From the NCBI RefSeq assembly GCF_001905795.1, contig NZ_LIXJ01000009.1:62001-126000 (forward strand): a stretch of DNA of 64,000 bases. Direction: 5' to 3'. Position numbers and translations under genes: made by a program. Origin of the DNA: Streptomyces sp. CB01580. Its GTDB lineage: Bacteria > Actinomycetota > Actinomycetes > Streptomycetales > Streptomycetaceae. How positions within the stretch are numbered: position 1 is the first letter of the stretch; each line of letters begins with the position of its first letter. This document shows positions 23,352-31,607 of this stretch, piece by piece. The notes beneath the pieces are model-generated. The model was not told the origin of the DNA and did no database searches. It was given only the letters and a program-made list of their open reading frames with translations.

Positions 23352-26312
23352 ATGGAGCGTGACAACGGACCGCGAGCGCGGGTTCCGGAGCAACGTGCTC
23401 CGCGCCAGCGGTCCGCCGCCGACGACGGCGGTCTGCGCTTCTCCGTCCTCGGGCCGGTACGGGCGTGGCGGGGCGGCGAGGCCCTGCCGTCCGGTTCCCC
23501 GCAACAGCGCGCCCTGCTGACCGCCCTGCTGCTGCGGGGCGGCCGTACGGCCACCGCCGCCGAACTCATCGACGCCATCTGGGGCGAGGATCCGCCCTCG
23601 CAGGCGCTCGCCGCCGTACGCACGTACGCCTCCCGGCTCCGCAAGGTCCTCGACCAGCAGACGCTCGTCAGCGACGCCGGCGGATACGCGATCCGCACCA
23701 CTCACGACGCCGTCGACCTGACCGTGGCCCAGGAACTGGCGGCCGGGGCGGAGAAGGCCCGCGCCGGCGGCGACCGCGCCCAGGCCCGTGCCCTGCTCGA
23801 CAAGGCGCTCGGCCTGTGGGACGGCGAGGCACTGGCCTCCGTGCCCGGCCCGTACGCCGAGAACCAGCGCACCCGCCTGGAGGAATGGCGGCTCCAGCTC
23901 ACCGAGGCCCGGCTGGACCTGGACCTGGACCTCGGCTGCCACGCGGAGGCAGTCTCCGAACTGACCGCGCTCACGGCCGCGCACCCGCTGCGCGAGCGGC
24001 TGCGCGAACTCCTCATGGTCGCCCTGTACCGCAGCGGCCGTCAGGCGGAGGCGCTCGCGGTGTACGCGGACACCCGCCGACTGCTCGCCGACGAACTGGG
24101 CGTCGACCCGCGCCCCGAACTCTCCCAGCTCCAGCAGCGCATCCTGCGGGCCGACGAGGAACTGGCACGCCCGGCCGACGAACCGGCCCCGGTCCACGTG
24201 CCGGTGCGCCCCGCGCAGCTCCCGGCCACCGTGCCGGACTTCACCGGCCGCGCCGCCTTCGTCCGGGAGCTGGGCGAGCGGCTGGCGACCGCCGAGGGCT
24301 CCGTCATGGCCGTCTCCGCGCTGGCCGGCATCGGCGGCGTCGGCAAGACCACCCTCGCCGTGCACGTCGCCCACCAGGCGCGCCAGCACTTCCCGGACGG
24401 CCAGCTGTACGTGGACCTCCAGGGCGCGGGCGCCCGCGCGGCCGAACCGGAGACGGTCCTCGGCGCGTTCCTGCGCGCCCTGGGCACGGCGGAGTCGGCG
24501 ATCCCCGACTCGCTCGACGAACGCGCCGCCCTCTACCGCTCGACGCTCGACGGGCGCCGCATCCTGGTCCTGCTCGACAACGCCCACGACGCGGCCCAGA
24601 TCCGCCCCCTGCTCCCCGGCACGCCCGGCTGCGCCGCCCTGGTCACCAGCCGCGTCCGGCTCGTCGACCTGGCCGGCGCCCATCTGATCGACCTGGACGT
24701 GATGTCCCCGGAGGAGGCGCTCCAGCTCTTCACCCGCATCGTCGGCGCGGACCGCGTCGACGGGGAGCGCGAGGCCGCCCTCGACGTGGTCGCCGCCTGC
24801 GGCTTCCTCCCCCTGGCCATCCGCATCGCCGCCTCCCGCCTCGCCGCCCGCCGCACCTGGACGGTCTCCGCCCTGGCGGCCCGGCTCGCCGACGAACGCC
24901 GCCGCCTGGACGAACTCCAGGCCGGGGACCTCGCGGTGAAGGCCACCTTCGAACTCGGCTACGGCCAGCTCGAACCCGCCCAGGCCCGCGCCTTCCGCCT
25001 GCTGGGTCTGGCCGACGGCCCCGACATCTCCCTGGCCGCCGCCGCCGCGCTGCTCAACCTGGGCACGCACGTCGCGGAGGACATGCTGGAGTCCCTCGTC
25101 GACACCAGCCTCCTGGAGTCCGCCGCCCCGGGCCGCTACCGCTACCACGACCTGGTGCGCCTCTACGCCCGCTCCTGCGCGGAACGGGACGAACAGCCCC
25201 CGGAGGAGCGCGAGGCGGCACTGTCGCGCCTGCTGGACTTCTACCTGGCGACGGCGGCGGGGGTGTACGCGCTGGAGCGGCCGGGGGACCGGACCGTGGA
25301 TCACCTGGAGCCCACCCAGTACCCGGGGCTCACGTTCAACGAGCATCCTCAGGCGCTCGACTGGCTGTACTCCGAAGCGGACTGCCTGCTCGCATGCGTG
25401 CTCCAGTCCCTCGGCGAGCGAACCCGGCGGCGAGCGATCGACCTGTTGATGGCCGTCAAGGACCTCGCGGAATCAGGAGCCAACGCCCGTAGGTACGAAA
25501 GCGCGGTCACCGCGCTCCGCGACGCCGCCATCGCCGCGGGCGACCCCCGGACGGAGGGCCGCGCACGCATCACGCTCACTCAGGTCTACAGCAACGCGGG
25601 CCTGTTCGAACAGGCCGATACAGAAGCGCATCACGCCATGGCGCTCGCCGTGGCGGCCCAGGACCCGTGGATCAGCGGAAACGCCCCCAACGAGCGCGGA
25701 ATCCTCGCGATCTACCGCAATCACCACGCGGAGGGAGAGGCATACCTCCAGGAGGCCATCGCGGCCTTTCGCGCGGACGGCAACAGGCCCGGGGAGGCAA
25801 GTGCGCTGTGCAATCTCTCCAGAATTCATCTGGCCCTGTCCCGTACCGTCAGCGCCGTTGATCTTGCTGAACAAGGAATCGAAATCTACGATCAGTTGGG
25901 TTTCGCGCTGCGTCTCGCCAACGGGCGCTATGCCCTCGGCCTCGCGCTCACCCAGGCCCGTCGGCTGCCCGAGGCACTCGACCAGTTGACACAGGCACTC
26001 GGCATATTCCACGAGAACCGCCAGCCTCTGTGGGAAGGTGTCACCCACTTCAGGCTCGCGGAGCTGCACCTCGCCGCCCGGCGTTACGCGCTGTCAGCAG
26101 CCCATGCCGAACAGGCGATAGCCCTGCGGGGCATCGGCGGCGAGTGGCGACGCGGCACCGTGCTCACGGTTCTGGGCCAGGCGCTGAAGCACATGGGCCA
26201 GGCGGACCGGGCCAGAGCCTGTTGGAACGAGGCCCTGGCCATCTACGAGCGTCTGGGCGCCGACGAGGCGGCGGAGGTCCGCAACCTCCTGGAACCCCTC
26301 ACTGCTGCGTGA
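23352..26312 (+). CDS. SARP-family transcriptional activator with NB-ARC and TPR domains (AfsR-like)
   Basis: 986-residue regulator. Order of domains: winged-helix OmpR-type DNA-binding domain (approx. 27-115), bacterial transcriptional activation domain (approx. 120-265), NB-ARC ATPase (approx. 285-560; Walker A GIGGVGKTT near 326-334, Walker B RRILVLLDN) and a C-terminal TPR array (approx. 700-975). ATG 23352 follows AAGGAGG at proper spacing; the longer frame from 23220 is unsupported. Such SARPs activate secondary-metabolite or developmental genes. The next gene downstream on the same strand, 211 bp away, is the repeat peptide, a natural candidate target. The N-terminal half is extremely GC-rich; the last third is less so. 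Confidence 0.94.
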   Translation: MERDNGPRARVPEQRAPRQRSAADDGGLRFSVLGPVRAWRGGEALPSGSPQQRALLTALLLRGGRTATAAELIDAIWGEDPPSQALAAVRTYASRLRKVLDQQTLVSDAGGYAIRTTHDAVDLTVAQELAAGAEKARAGGDRAQARALLDKALGLWDGEALASVPGPYAENQRTRLEEWRLQLTEARLDLDLDLGCHAEAVSELTALTAAHPLRERLRELLMVALYRSGRQAEALAVYADTRRLLADELGVDPRPELSQLQQRILRADEELARPADEPAPVHVPVRPAQLPATVPDFTGRAAFVRELGERLATAEGSVMAVSALAGIGGVGKTTLAVHVAHQARQHFPDGQLYVDLQGAGARAAEPETVLGAFLRALGTAESAIPDSLDERAALYRSTLDGRRILVLLDNAHDAAQIRPLLPGTPGCAALVTSRVRLVDLAGAHLIDLDVMSPEEALQLFTRIVGADRVDGEREAALDVVAACGFLPLAIRIAASRLAARRTWTVSALAARLADERRRLDELQAGDLAVKATFELGYGQLEPAQARAFRLLGLADGPDISLAAAAALLNLGTHVAEDMLESLVDTSLLESAAPGRYRYHDLVRLYARSCAERDEQPPEEREAALSRLLDFYLATAAGVYALERPGDRTVDHLEPTQYPGLTFNEHPQALDWLYSEADCLLACVLQSLGERTRRRAIDLLMAVKDLAESGANARRYESAVTALRDAAIAAGDPRTEGRARITLTQVYSNAGLFEQADTEAHHAMALAVAAQDPWISGNAPNERGILAIYRNHHAEGEAYLQEAIAAFRADGNRPGEASALCNLSRIHLALSRTVSAVDLAEQGIEIYDQLGFALRLANGRYALGLALTQARRLPEALDQLTQALGIFHENRQPLWEGVTHFRLAELHLAARRYALSAAHAEQAIALRGIGGEWRRGTVLTVLGQALKHMGQADRARACWNEALAIYERLGADEAAEVRNLLEPLTAA

Positions 26313-26523
26313 GAGCCCTTCCGCCCCGGCGTTCATCGTTCGTTTATCGGCTGACGACACTCTTACACCCGTCGACCCGTCGCGTCGGGGGGCAGACGGA
26401 TCGACAAATGGCCGCCCCACTAGGGTGAACGGCCCAACGATGCCCGTCCGGCGATCCACGGGGGAATCACCGGACGGGCGTCCCCGACCTTTTGCCTCGA
26501 ACGAATCACGGGAGTTGACCACG

Positions 26524-26772
26524 ATGAGCGACGTCAAGAAGCCTGCCACCAAGCCGCTGGACAGCCACGCGTCCGGCGAGGAGCTCACGGTGCAGGACAG
26601 CCACGCGTCCGGGGGGAAGCTCACCGTTCAGGACAGCCACGCGTCCGGCGGAAAGCTCACGGTGCAGGACAGCCACGCGTCCGGCGGAAAGCTCACCGTT
26701 CAGGACAGCCACGCCTCCGGCGAGAAGATCACCACGCTCGACAGCCACGCCTCGGCTCCCAAGCCCAACTAG
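26524..26772 (+). CDS. Small protein built of six 12-residue DSHAS repeats
   Basis: 82-residue hydrophilic protein. After a 12-residue leader (MSDVKKPATKPL) the unit DSHASGGKLTVQ occurs six times, starting at Asp13, 25, 37, 49, 61 and 73; the last is shortened to DSHASAPKPN. No signal peptide, Cys or hydrophobic segment is present. The DNA repeats have a 36-bp period (26560, 26596, 26632, 26668, 26704, 26740), and units 2-5 are nearly identical, which implies recent homogenisation. GGGAGTTGACC precedes ATG 26524. A multi-core precursor peptide or a metal-binding protein (His/Asp/Ser repeats) are possible readings. No modifying enzyme lies beside it. The function is unknown to me. Confidence 0.8.
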   Translation: MSDVKKPATKPLDSHASGEELTVQDSHASGGKLTVQDSHASGGKLTVQDSHASGGKLTVQDSHASGEKITTLDSHASAPKPN

Positions 26773-26933
26773 TGCTGTGACCGGGAAGGTTCACCGGGTG
26801 GCTCGCGGCGTCCGGTGCGGTGCATCGCAAGGCGGAGCATCGTCCGCGTACTGGACGTACGCGGGTGATGCGACAACACCGCGAGGTGCCGTGCCGGGCA
26901 TCGCGAGCCGGTGAACCTTCCCGGTCACAGCAC
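26772..26933. mobile_element. 162-bp MITE-like element with perfect 26-bp terminal inverted repeats and TA flanks
   Basis: The left end (26772-26797, beginning GTGCTGTGACCGGGAAGG) and right end (26908-26933) are perfect inverted complements over 26 bp. Each is flanked by TA (26770-26771 and 26934-26935), the target duplication of IS630/Tc1-mariner elements. There is no transposase. The interior contains another inverted repeat (CCGCGTAC...GTACGCGG). The left TA forms part of the peptide gene's TAG stop codon; the reading is preserved. Confidence 0.85.
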
Positions 26934-27022
26934 TAGTCGTCACCGGCACGGGGGAACGGCCGCGGCGGCGCGGAGGGGGAGCCGTCGCGGCCGTGGCGCG
27001 TCCACGGGCGTGAGGCCCAAAA

Positions 27023-27054
27023 GAGGGGCACGAACCCGACGGTTCGTGCCCCTC
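27023..27054. terminator. Bidirectional-looking hairpin terminator
   Basis: Perfect 14-bp stem GAGGGGCACGAACC (27023-27036) with its complement at 27041-27054 and a 4-nt loop. It is preceded by AAAA on the plus strand, so it would terminate minus-strand transcription with a U-run. It lies beyond the CoA-ligase and PIN remnant. Confidence 0.8.
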
Positions 27055-27079
27055 TCCGTGTCCCGCGCGGCCCTCCAGC

Positions 27080-27277
27080 CCCCGGGGCCGGTGCACCCGC
27101 CCCGCACAGCTTGCCCATGGCGTCCTCGTCCGAGGTGAAGACCACCACCGGCCCGCCCGACGCCCCGCGATCACCGCGAGTGCCGCGTCGACGGCGTGCT
27201 TGCGGCCGTGCGGCCCGGTGGCGCCCAGCAGGCGGATCGCCTCGTCGGCGACGCCCCTCGTGACCGGCTCGGCAACC
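27080..27277 (-). pseudogene. Remnant of a PIN-domain (VapC-type) toxin gene, frameshifted
   Basis: Minus-strand translation reads VADEAIRLLGATGPHGRKHAVDAALAVIAG, then after a frameshift near 27160 continues GPVVVFTSDEDAMGKLCG. Together these resemble the C-terminal half of PIN-domain ribonucleases (conserved LLGATGLHGHKYAID.. and TSDxDDMxKLC). The N-terminal half with the first catalytic Asp is absent and no antitoxin is next to it, so it is a decayed fragment. Confidence 0.65.
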
Positions 27278-27290
27278 TGTCCCCCACCCG

Positions 27291-28862
27291 TCAGCCCCGC
27301 AGCTCGTCCGCCCGCCCCCGCAGCTCCCCCTTCAGGACCTTGCCGCTCGCGTTGCGCGGCAGGGCGGGGACGAACTCCACCGACCTGGGGACCTTGTAGT
27401 TCGCCATCTCGCGGCGCGACCAGGCGACCAGGTCGTCGGCCGTGGCGGTGGCTCCCGGCCTGCGGACCACGTATGCCCTCCCGACCTCGCCCAGGCGGGG
27501 GTCCGGGACGCCGATGACGGCCACGTCGGCGACGTCCGGGTGCAGACCGAGGATCTGCTCTATCTCGGCGGGGTACGCGTTGAAGCCGCCGACGATGAAC
27601 ATGTCCTTGATCCGGTCGGTGATCCGGAGGTTGCCGTGGTCGTCGAGGACACCCACGTCGCCGGTGTGCAGCCAGCCGTCCGGGGTGATCGTCGCCGCCG
27701 TGGTCCCCGGGTCCTCGAAGTAGCCCGCCATCACGTTGAAGCCGCGCACCAGGACCTCGCCGGGCGCGCCCGGCTCGGCCAGGACGCGGATCTCCGTGCC
27801 CGGGATCGCCCGTCCCGACGTCGAGGCGATCGTCTCCGGCGGGTCGCCCCGGCGGCACATCGTGACGATGCCGCTCGCCTCGGAGAGGCCGTACGCCGTG
27901 AGGACCGTCGCCACGCCCAACTCGGTGCGCAGGCGCTCCACCAGCCGCAGCGGCACCACCGCCGCGCCCGTCACCACCAGGCGGAGGGCGGAGAGGTCGT
28001 GGGTGCCCCGGGCCGGATGGTCGAGCAGGGACTGGTGCAGGGTGGGCGGACCGGGCAGCACCGAGACGCGTTCGGCGGCCACGTTGGCCAGGACCGTGTT
28101 CACGTTGAACACCGGCTGCGGCACCATCGTCGCACCGCGCATCAGGCAGGCGAGCACCCCCGCCTTGTAGCCGAAGGTGTGGAAGAAGGGGTTCACGATC
28201 AGATAGCGGTCGCCCTCGCGCAGGCCGGCCAGCTCGCTCCAGATCGCGTAGCAGCGCAGGGTCTGGGCGTGGGTGATGACGGCGCCCTTGGGCCGGCCGG
28301 TGGTGCCCGAGGTGTAGATGATGTCGGAGGGGTCGGTGGGGGCGATCGCGTCGGCGCGGGCCCGGACCGCCGCGGCACCGACCCCTTCCCCCGCCGCCAG
28401 GAAGTCCTTCCAGGTGAGGTAGTCGTCGGGGGCGCTGTCCGCCAGCACCACCACCCGCTCCAGGTGCGGGAGCGGTACATCGGCCCGGCGCAGCGACGCC
28501 ACGTACGAGGTGCCGAGGAAGGTGCCGGTGACGAAGAGGATTCTCGCCCGGCTGCGACGCAGGACGTACGCCGCCTCCGTGCCCTTGAAGCGCGTGTTGA
28601 GGGGGACGAGGACCGCTCCGGCGGTGACGGCGCCGAGCGCGGAGACGATCCAGTCCAGGGTGTTCGGGGCCCACACCGCGACCCGGTCCCCCGGCTCGAC
28701 GCCCGCGGCCATGCACGCGGCGGCGGCCCGTTCGACGCGTTCGCCGAGTTCGGCGTACGAGACCCGGGTCCGGCCCTCGACGACCGCCTCCCGGTCCCCG
28801 TACCGCCGCGCCGCCGCGCGCACCAGTCCCGGGACACTGCCCCATTCCTCGTCGCCGCGCAT
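27291..28862 (-). CDS. Acyl-CoA ligase, FadD3-like (AMP-forming)
   Basis: 523-residue ANL-superfamily ligase that activates a carboxylic acid as its CoA thioester. Motifs: P-loop IIYTSGTTGRPKGAV, TAYGLSEASG, GWLHTGDVG, hinge RITDRIKDMFIVGGFNAYP and catalytic Lys in LPRNASGKVLKGELR. The length and the GGFNAYP hinge resemble FadD3-type ligases, which in steroid degraders activate a ring-derived propionate, but the substrate here is inferred only. AGGAGG precedes ATG 28862. The divergent thiolase-like gene shares the intergenic region with operator site B. Confidence 0.9.
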   Translation of the reverse strand: MRGDEEWGSVPGLVRAAARRYGDREAVVEGRTRVSYAELGERVERAAAACMAAGVEPGDRVAVWAPNTLDWIVSALGAVTAGAVLVPLNTRFKGTEAAYVLRRSRARILFVTGTFLGTSYVASLRRADVPLPHLERVVVLADSAPDDYLTWKDFLAAGEGVGAAAVRARADAIAPTDPSDIIYTSGTTGRPKGAVITHAQTLRCYAIWSELAGLREGDRYLIVNPFFHTFGYKAGVLACLMRGATMVPQPVFNVNTVLANVAAERVSVLPGPPTLHQSLLDHPARGTHDLSALRLVVTGAAVVPLRLVERLRTELGVATVLTAYGLSEASGIVTMCRRGDPPETIASTSGRAIPGTEIRVLAEPGAPGEVLVRGFNVMAGYFEDPGTTAATITPDGWLHTGDVGVLDDHGNLRITDRIKDMFIVGGFNAYPAEIEQILGLHPDVADVAVIGVPDPRLGEVGRAYVVRRPGATATADDLVAWSRREMANYKVPRSVEFVPALPRNASGKVLKGELRGRADELRG

Positions 28863-28877
28863 CGCCCGCCCTCCTGA

Positions 28878-28925
28878 CGCAGTAGTCGATCGACCCGGTA
28901 GCCGATCGACGCGGTAGCCGATCGC
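28878..28925. repeat. 16-bp tandem repeat in the ligase promoter region
   Basis: About three copies of a GGTAGCCGATCGACGC-type unit (first copy imperfect) between the ligase start and operator B. The repeated CGATCG is itself palindromic, so a binding role is possible. Confidence 0.6.
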
Positions 28926-28947
28926 GGTGCCAGTCGACCACCAGTAG

Positions 28948-28962
28948 CTGACTATCCGTCAG
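28948..28962. promoter_or_regulatory. Regulon operator site B (CTGACT-ATC-CGTCAG)
   Basis: CTGACTATCCGTCAG keeps the right arm and five of six left-arm bases of the regulon palindrome. It lies between the divergent CoA-ligase (85 bp) and Ltp-like gene (53 bp), so it could control both. Confidence 0.7.
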
Positions 28963-29015
28963 ATTAGCTGTAGCCTCTGCCGCTGTCAGCGGTCAGGACG
29001 GTCTCGGAGGTGACG

Positions 29016-30164
29016 GTGACGGCGCTCAAGGACAGGACGGCGATAGCCGGCATAGGTCAGACACGGTTCGCGAGGCAACTGCCGGAGTCCGAGAAGACGT
29101 TGGCCTGCCGGGCCATCGTCGCGGCGCTCGACGACGCCGGGATCGACGCATCGGAGGTGGACGCCTTCGCCTCGTACACGATGGAGGAGACCGACGAGGT
29201 CGAAATCGCCAAGGCGATCGGCGCGGGCGACGTGACCTTCTTCAGCAAGGTGGGCTTCGGGGGCGGGGGTTCCTGCGCCACGGTCGCGCATCTGGCCGCC
29301 GCGGTGGCGACCGGGCAGGCGAGCGTCGGGGTGGCCTGGCGGTCGCGGAAGCGGGGCTCGGGCCCCCGCCCGTGGAAGAACACCACCGCGCAACTGCCCA
29401 CGCCCGCCCAATGGACCCGGCCGTACGGGCTGTTGCGACCGGCCGACGAGATCGGGATGCTGGCCCGGCGCTACATGCACGAGTACGGGGCGACCCGCGA
29501 CCACCTCTTCAACGTGGCCCTCGCCTGCCGCAACCGCGCCAACCAGAACCCGGACGCGGTGATGTACGAGCGCCCGCTGACCCGCGACATGTATATGACC
29601 TCGCGCTGGATCAGCGAGCCGCTCTGCCTCTTCGACAACTGCCTGGAGACGGACGGGGCACTGGCCTGCGTCATCGTCTCCGCGGAGCGGGCCAGGGACT
29701 GCCGGCACCGGCCCGTCTACATCCACTCCGTCGCGCAGGGCCTGCCCGCGCAGCACCACGGGATGGTCAACTACTGGAACGACGACCCGCTCTCGGGCCC
29801 GGCGTGGACGGCCGCCCGGCAGCTGTGGAAACAGGCCGACCTCGGCCCGCAGGACGTGGACGTCGCGCAGATCTACGACGCCTTCACCCCGCTCGTCCCC
29901 TTGTCGCTGGAGGGCTATGGCTTCTGCGGGCGCGGCGAGGGTGCCGCGTTCACCGAGGGCGGGGCACTGGAGAGCGGCGGGCGGCTGCCCCTCAACACCG
30001 GGGGCGGCGGGCTCAGCGAGGCGTACGTGCACGGCTTCAACCTGATCAACGAGGGCGTGAAGCAGCTGCGCGGCACCTCCACCGCCCAGGTCCCGGACGC
30101 CGGGACGTGCCTGGTCACCGCGGGCGAGGGCGTGCCCACGTCCGCCGTACTGCTGAGGAACTGA
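29016..30164 (+). CDS. Thiolase-fold lipid-transfer-type protein (Ltp), probable aldolase subunit
   Basis: About 382 residues of the SCP2-thiolase/Ltp group (TAIAGIGQTRFARQLPESE, ARRYMHEYGATRDHLFNVA, DVAQIYDAFTPLVPLSLEGYGFC, LPLNTGGGGLSEAYVHGFN). In actinobacterial steroid degraders such proteins pair with a DUF35 partner and act as retro-aldolases on beta-hydroxyacyl-CoAs rather than as thiolases. The adjacent DUF35 gene supports that reading. GGAGG sits five bases before GTG 29016; GTG 29010 is the alternative. It is the first of three same-strand genes (Ltp-DUF35-crotonase). Confidence 0.88.
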   Translation: MTALKDRTAIAGIGQTRFARQLPESEKTLACRAIVAALDDAGIDASEVDAFASYTMEETDEVEIAKAIGAGDVTFFSKVGFGGGGSCATVAHLAAAVATGQASVGVAWRSRKRGSGPRPWKNTTAQLPTPAQWTRPYGLLRPADEIGMLARRYMHEYGATRDHLFNVALACRNRANQNPDAVMYERPLTRDMYMTSRWISEPLCLFDNCLETDGALACVIVSAERARDCRHRPVYIHSVAQGLPAQHHGMVNYWNDDPLSGPAWTAARQLWKQADLGPQDVDVAQIYDAFTPLVPLSLEGYGFCGRGEGAAFTEGGALESGGRLPLNTGGGGLSEAYVHGFNLINEGVKQLRGTSTAQVPDAGTCLVTAGEGVPTSAVLLRN

Positions 30165-30237
30165 GGAACCGAGGAACCGAGGGAATGGGAAACCGAGAAA
30201 TCGGGGAACCGGGGAATCGAAGAATTGGAGAGCCGAC

Positions 30238-30681
30238 ATGGATGACGCTCTGCTGACACCCGTCGTGGACGACGACGGCGCCCCCTTCTGGGAATACGCG
30301 GCCCGCGGCGAACTCCGGGTCCAGGCGTGTGCCGCCCCGGAGTGCGGGAAGCTCCGTTTCCCGCCCCGGCCGTGCTGCCCGCACTGCCGGTCCTTCGAGA
30401 GCGAGTGGCGGGCGACGAGCGGGCGCGGCCGGATCTGGTCGTACGTGCTGCCGCACCCGCCGCTGCTGCCCGCGTACGCCGCGCAGGCGCCGTACAACGC
30501 CGTCGTGGTCGAACTGGCCGACGCGCCCGCGATCCGGCTGGTCGGGAACGTGGTGAGCGGTCCCGGAGCCCCGCTGGACTCGGTCGATCCGGGGCGGCTG
30601 CGCATCGGGGCGCCGGTGCGGGCGGTGTTCTGTCCGGACGCCTCCGGAACCACCCTGGTGCGCTGGCTGCTGGAGCGGTGA
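30238..30681 (+). CDS. DUF35 Zn-ribbon/OB-fold protein, partner of Ltp
   Basis: 147 residues. Rubredoxin-like Zn ribbon (approx. 30-50: CAAPECGKLRFPPRPCCPHC, four or more Cys) followed by an acyl-CoA-binding OB fold (approx. 60-140). These proteins form obligate complexes with Ltp-type thiolase-fold aldolases. It lies 73 bp after the Ltp gene, with a repetitive AACCGAGG/GAATGGG-rich spacer. A start at ATG 30238 with GGAGAG upstream is well supported. Confidence 0.9.
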   Translation: MDDALLTPVVDDDGAPFWEYAARGELRVQACAAPECGKLRFPPRPCCPHCRSFESEWRATSGRGRIWSYVLPHPPLLPAYAAQAPYNAVVVELADAPAIRLVGNVVSGPGAPLDSVDPGRLRIGAPVRAVFCPDASGTTLVRWLLER

Positions 30682-30694
30682 GGGGACGGCGGCG

Positions 30695-31480
30695 ATGACC
30701 CTGCGCACGGAGAAGGACGAGGAGACCGGCGTCGCGCTCGTCACCCTGGACCGGCCGGAGAAACTGAACGCGATCGACCTGACGACGGCCGCCGAACTGG
30801 CCGCCGCCTGGCGGGCGTTCCGGTACGACGACGGGGTGCGCGCGGTCGTCCTCACCGGCGCGGGCGGCCGGGCGTTCTGCACGGGGATCGACCGGTCGGC
30901 ACACGTCCCGCAGCCCTCGTCCCCGTACGCGATCGACGATCCGCTGCTCACGATCGGGCCGAAGGCGAACGATCTGTGGAAGCCGGTGATCGCGGCCGTG
31001 GAGGGGATGGCCTGCGGCGGGGCGTTCTATCTGCTGGGCGAGGCGGAGTTCGTCGTGGCGTCGCAGGAGGCGACGTTCTTCGACCCGCACACCACGTACG
31101 GCATGGTCAGCGCGTACGAGGCGATCGCCATGGCGCAGCGGATGCCGTTCGGGGAGGTGGCCCGGATGTCCCTGATGGGGACGGCGGAACGGGTCACGGC
31201 CCGGCGGGCGTACGAGACCGGACTGGTCAGCGAGGTGACGGCGCCGGGCGACGCGGTGGCGGCGGCACTGAGCGCCGCGGGGGTGATCGCCTCGTACCCG
31301 ACGGAGGCGGTGCAGGGGACGGTACGGGCGGTGTGGTCCGCGAAGGAGGCGGCCAGGACGCAGGCCATGGCCCACGCCCCGCACCTGATCGCGCTCGGGA
31401 ACCTGCCGCCGGAGCGGCAGTCCGAGCTCTTCCGGGGGCGGGGCGTGGGCGGGAAGGACGGCGGATTCCGGCCGCGGTGA
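30695..31480 (+). CDS. Crotonase-fold (enoyl-CoA hydratase/isomerase family) protein with atypical active site
   Basis: 261 residues with the crotonase fold: VTLDRPEKLNAIDLTTA, AVVLTGAGGRAFCTGIDRSA and GMACGGAFYLLGEAEFVVA. Oxyanion-hole positions are present. Both glutamates of classic hydratases appear replaced: the GGxCE position reads GGAFY, and FxxPE reads FFDPHTTYG with His instead of Glu. It is therefore likely not a simple hydratase; hydrolase, isomerase or retro-Claisen roles are possible. It lies 13 bp after the DUF35 gene in the Ltp operon. Confidence 0.85.
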   Translation: MTLRTEKDEETGVALVTLDRPEKLNAIDLTTAAELAAAWRAFRYDDGVRAVVLTGAGGRAFCTGIDRSAHVPQPSSPYAIDDPLLTIGPKANDLWKPVIAAVEGMACGGAFYLLGEAEFVVASQEATFFDPHTTYGMVSAYEAIAMAQRMPFGEVARMSLMGTAERVTARRAYETGLVSEVTAPGDAVAAALSAAGVIASYPTEAVQGTVRAVWSAKEAARTQAMAHAPHLIALGNLPPERQSELFRGRGVGGKDGGFRPR

Positions 31481-31607
31481 GAGCGTCGGCCCGGTGGCTC
31501 CGTGGTCCGGGATCCCGCTGGCCCGGTGGCCCGGTGGCCGGACGTCCGGTGACCTGTGGGCGGGTGCCGGACGGTCCGGTGGCTCCGTGGTCCGGTGGCC
31601 GGACGGC

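Noticed and set aside
22440..25346. 968-codon open frame antisense to the SARP gene
   Set aside because: Shadow of the SARP and amidohydrolase genes; no recognisable domain or start signal.
23352..26312. Start of an antibiotic biosynthetic gene cluster near the SARP
   Set aside because: No polyketide synthase, NRPS, lanthipeptide synthetase, ATP-grasp or YcaO gene occurs in the window.
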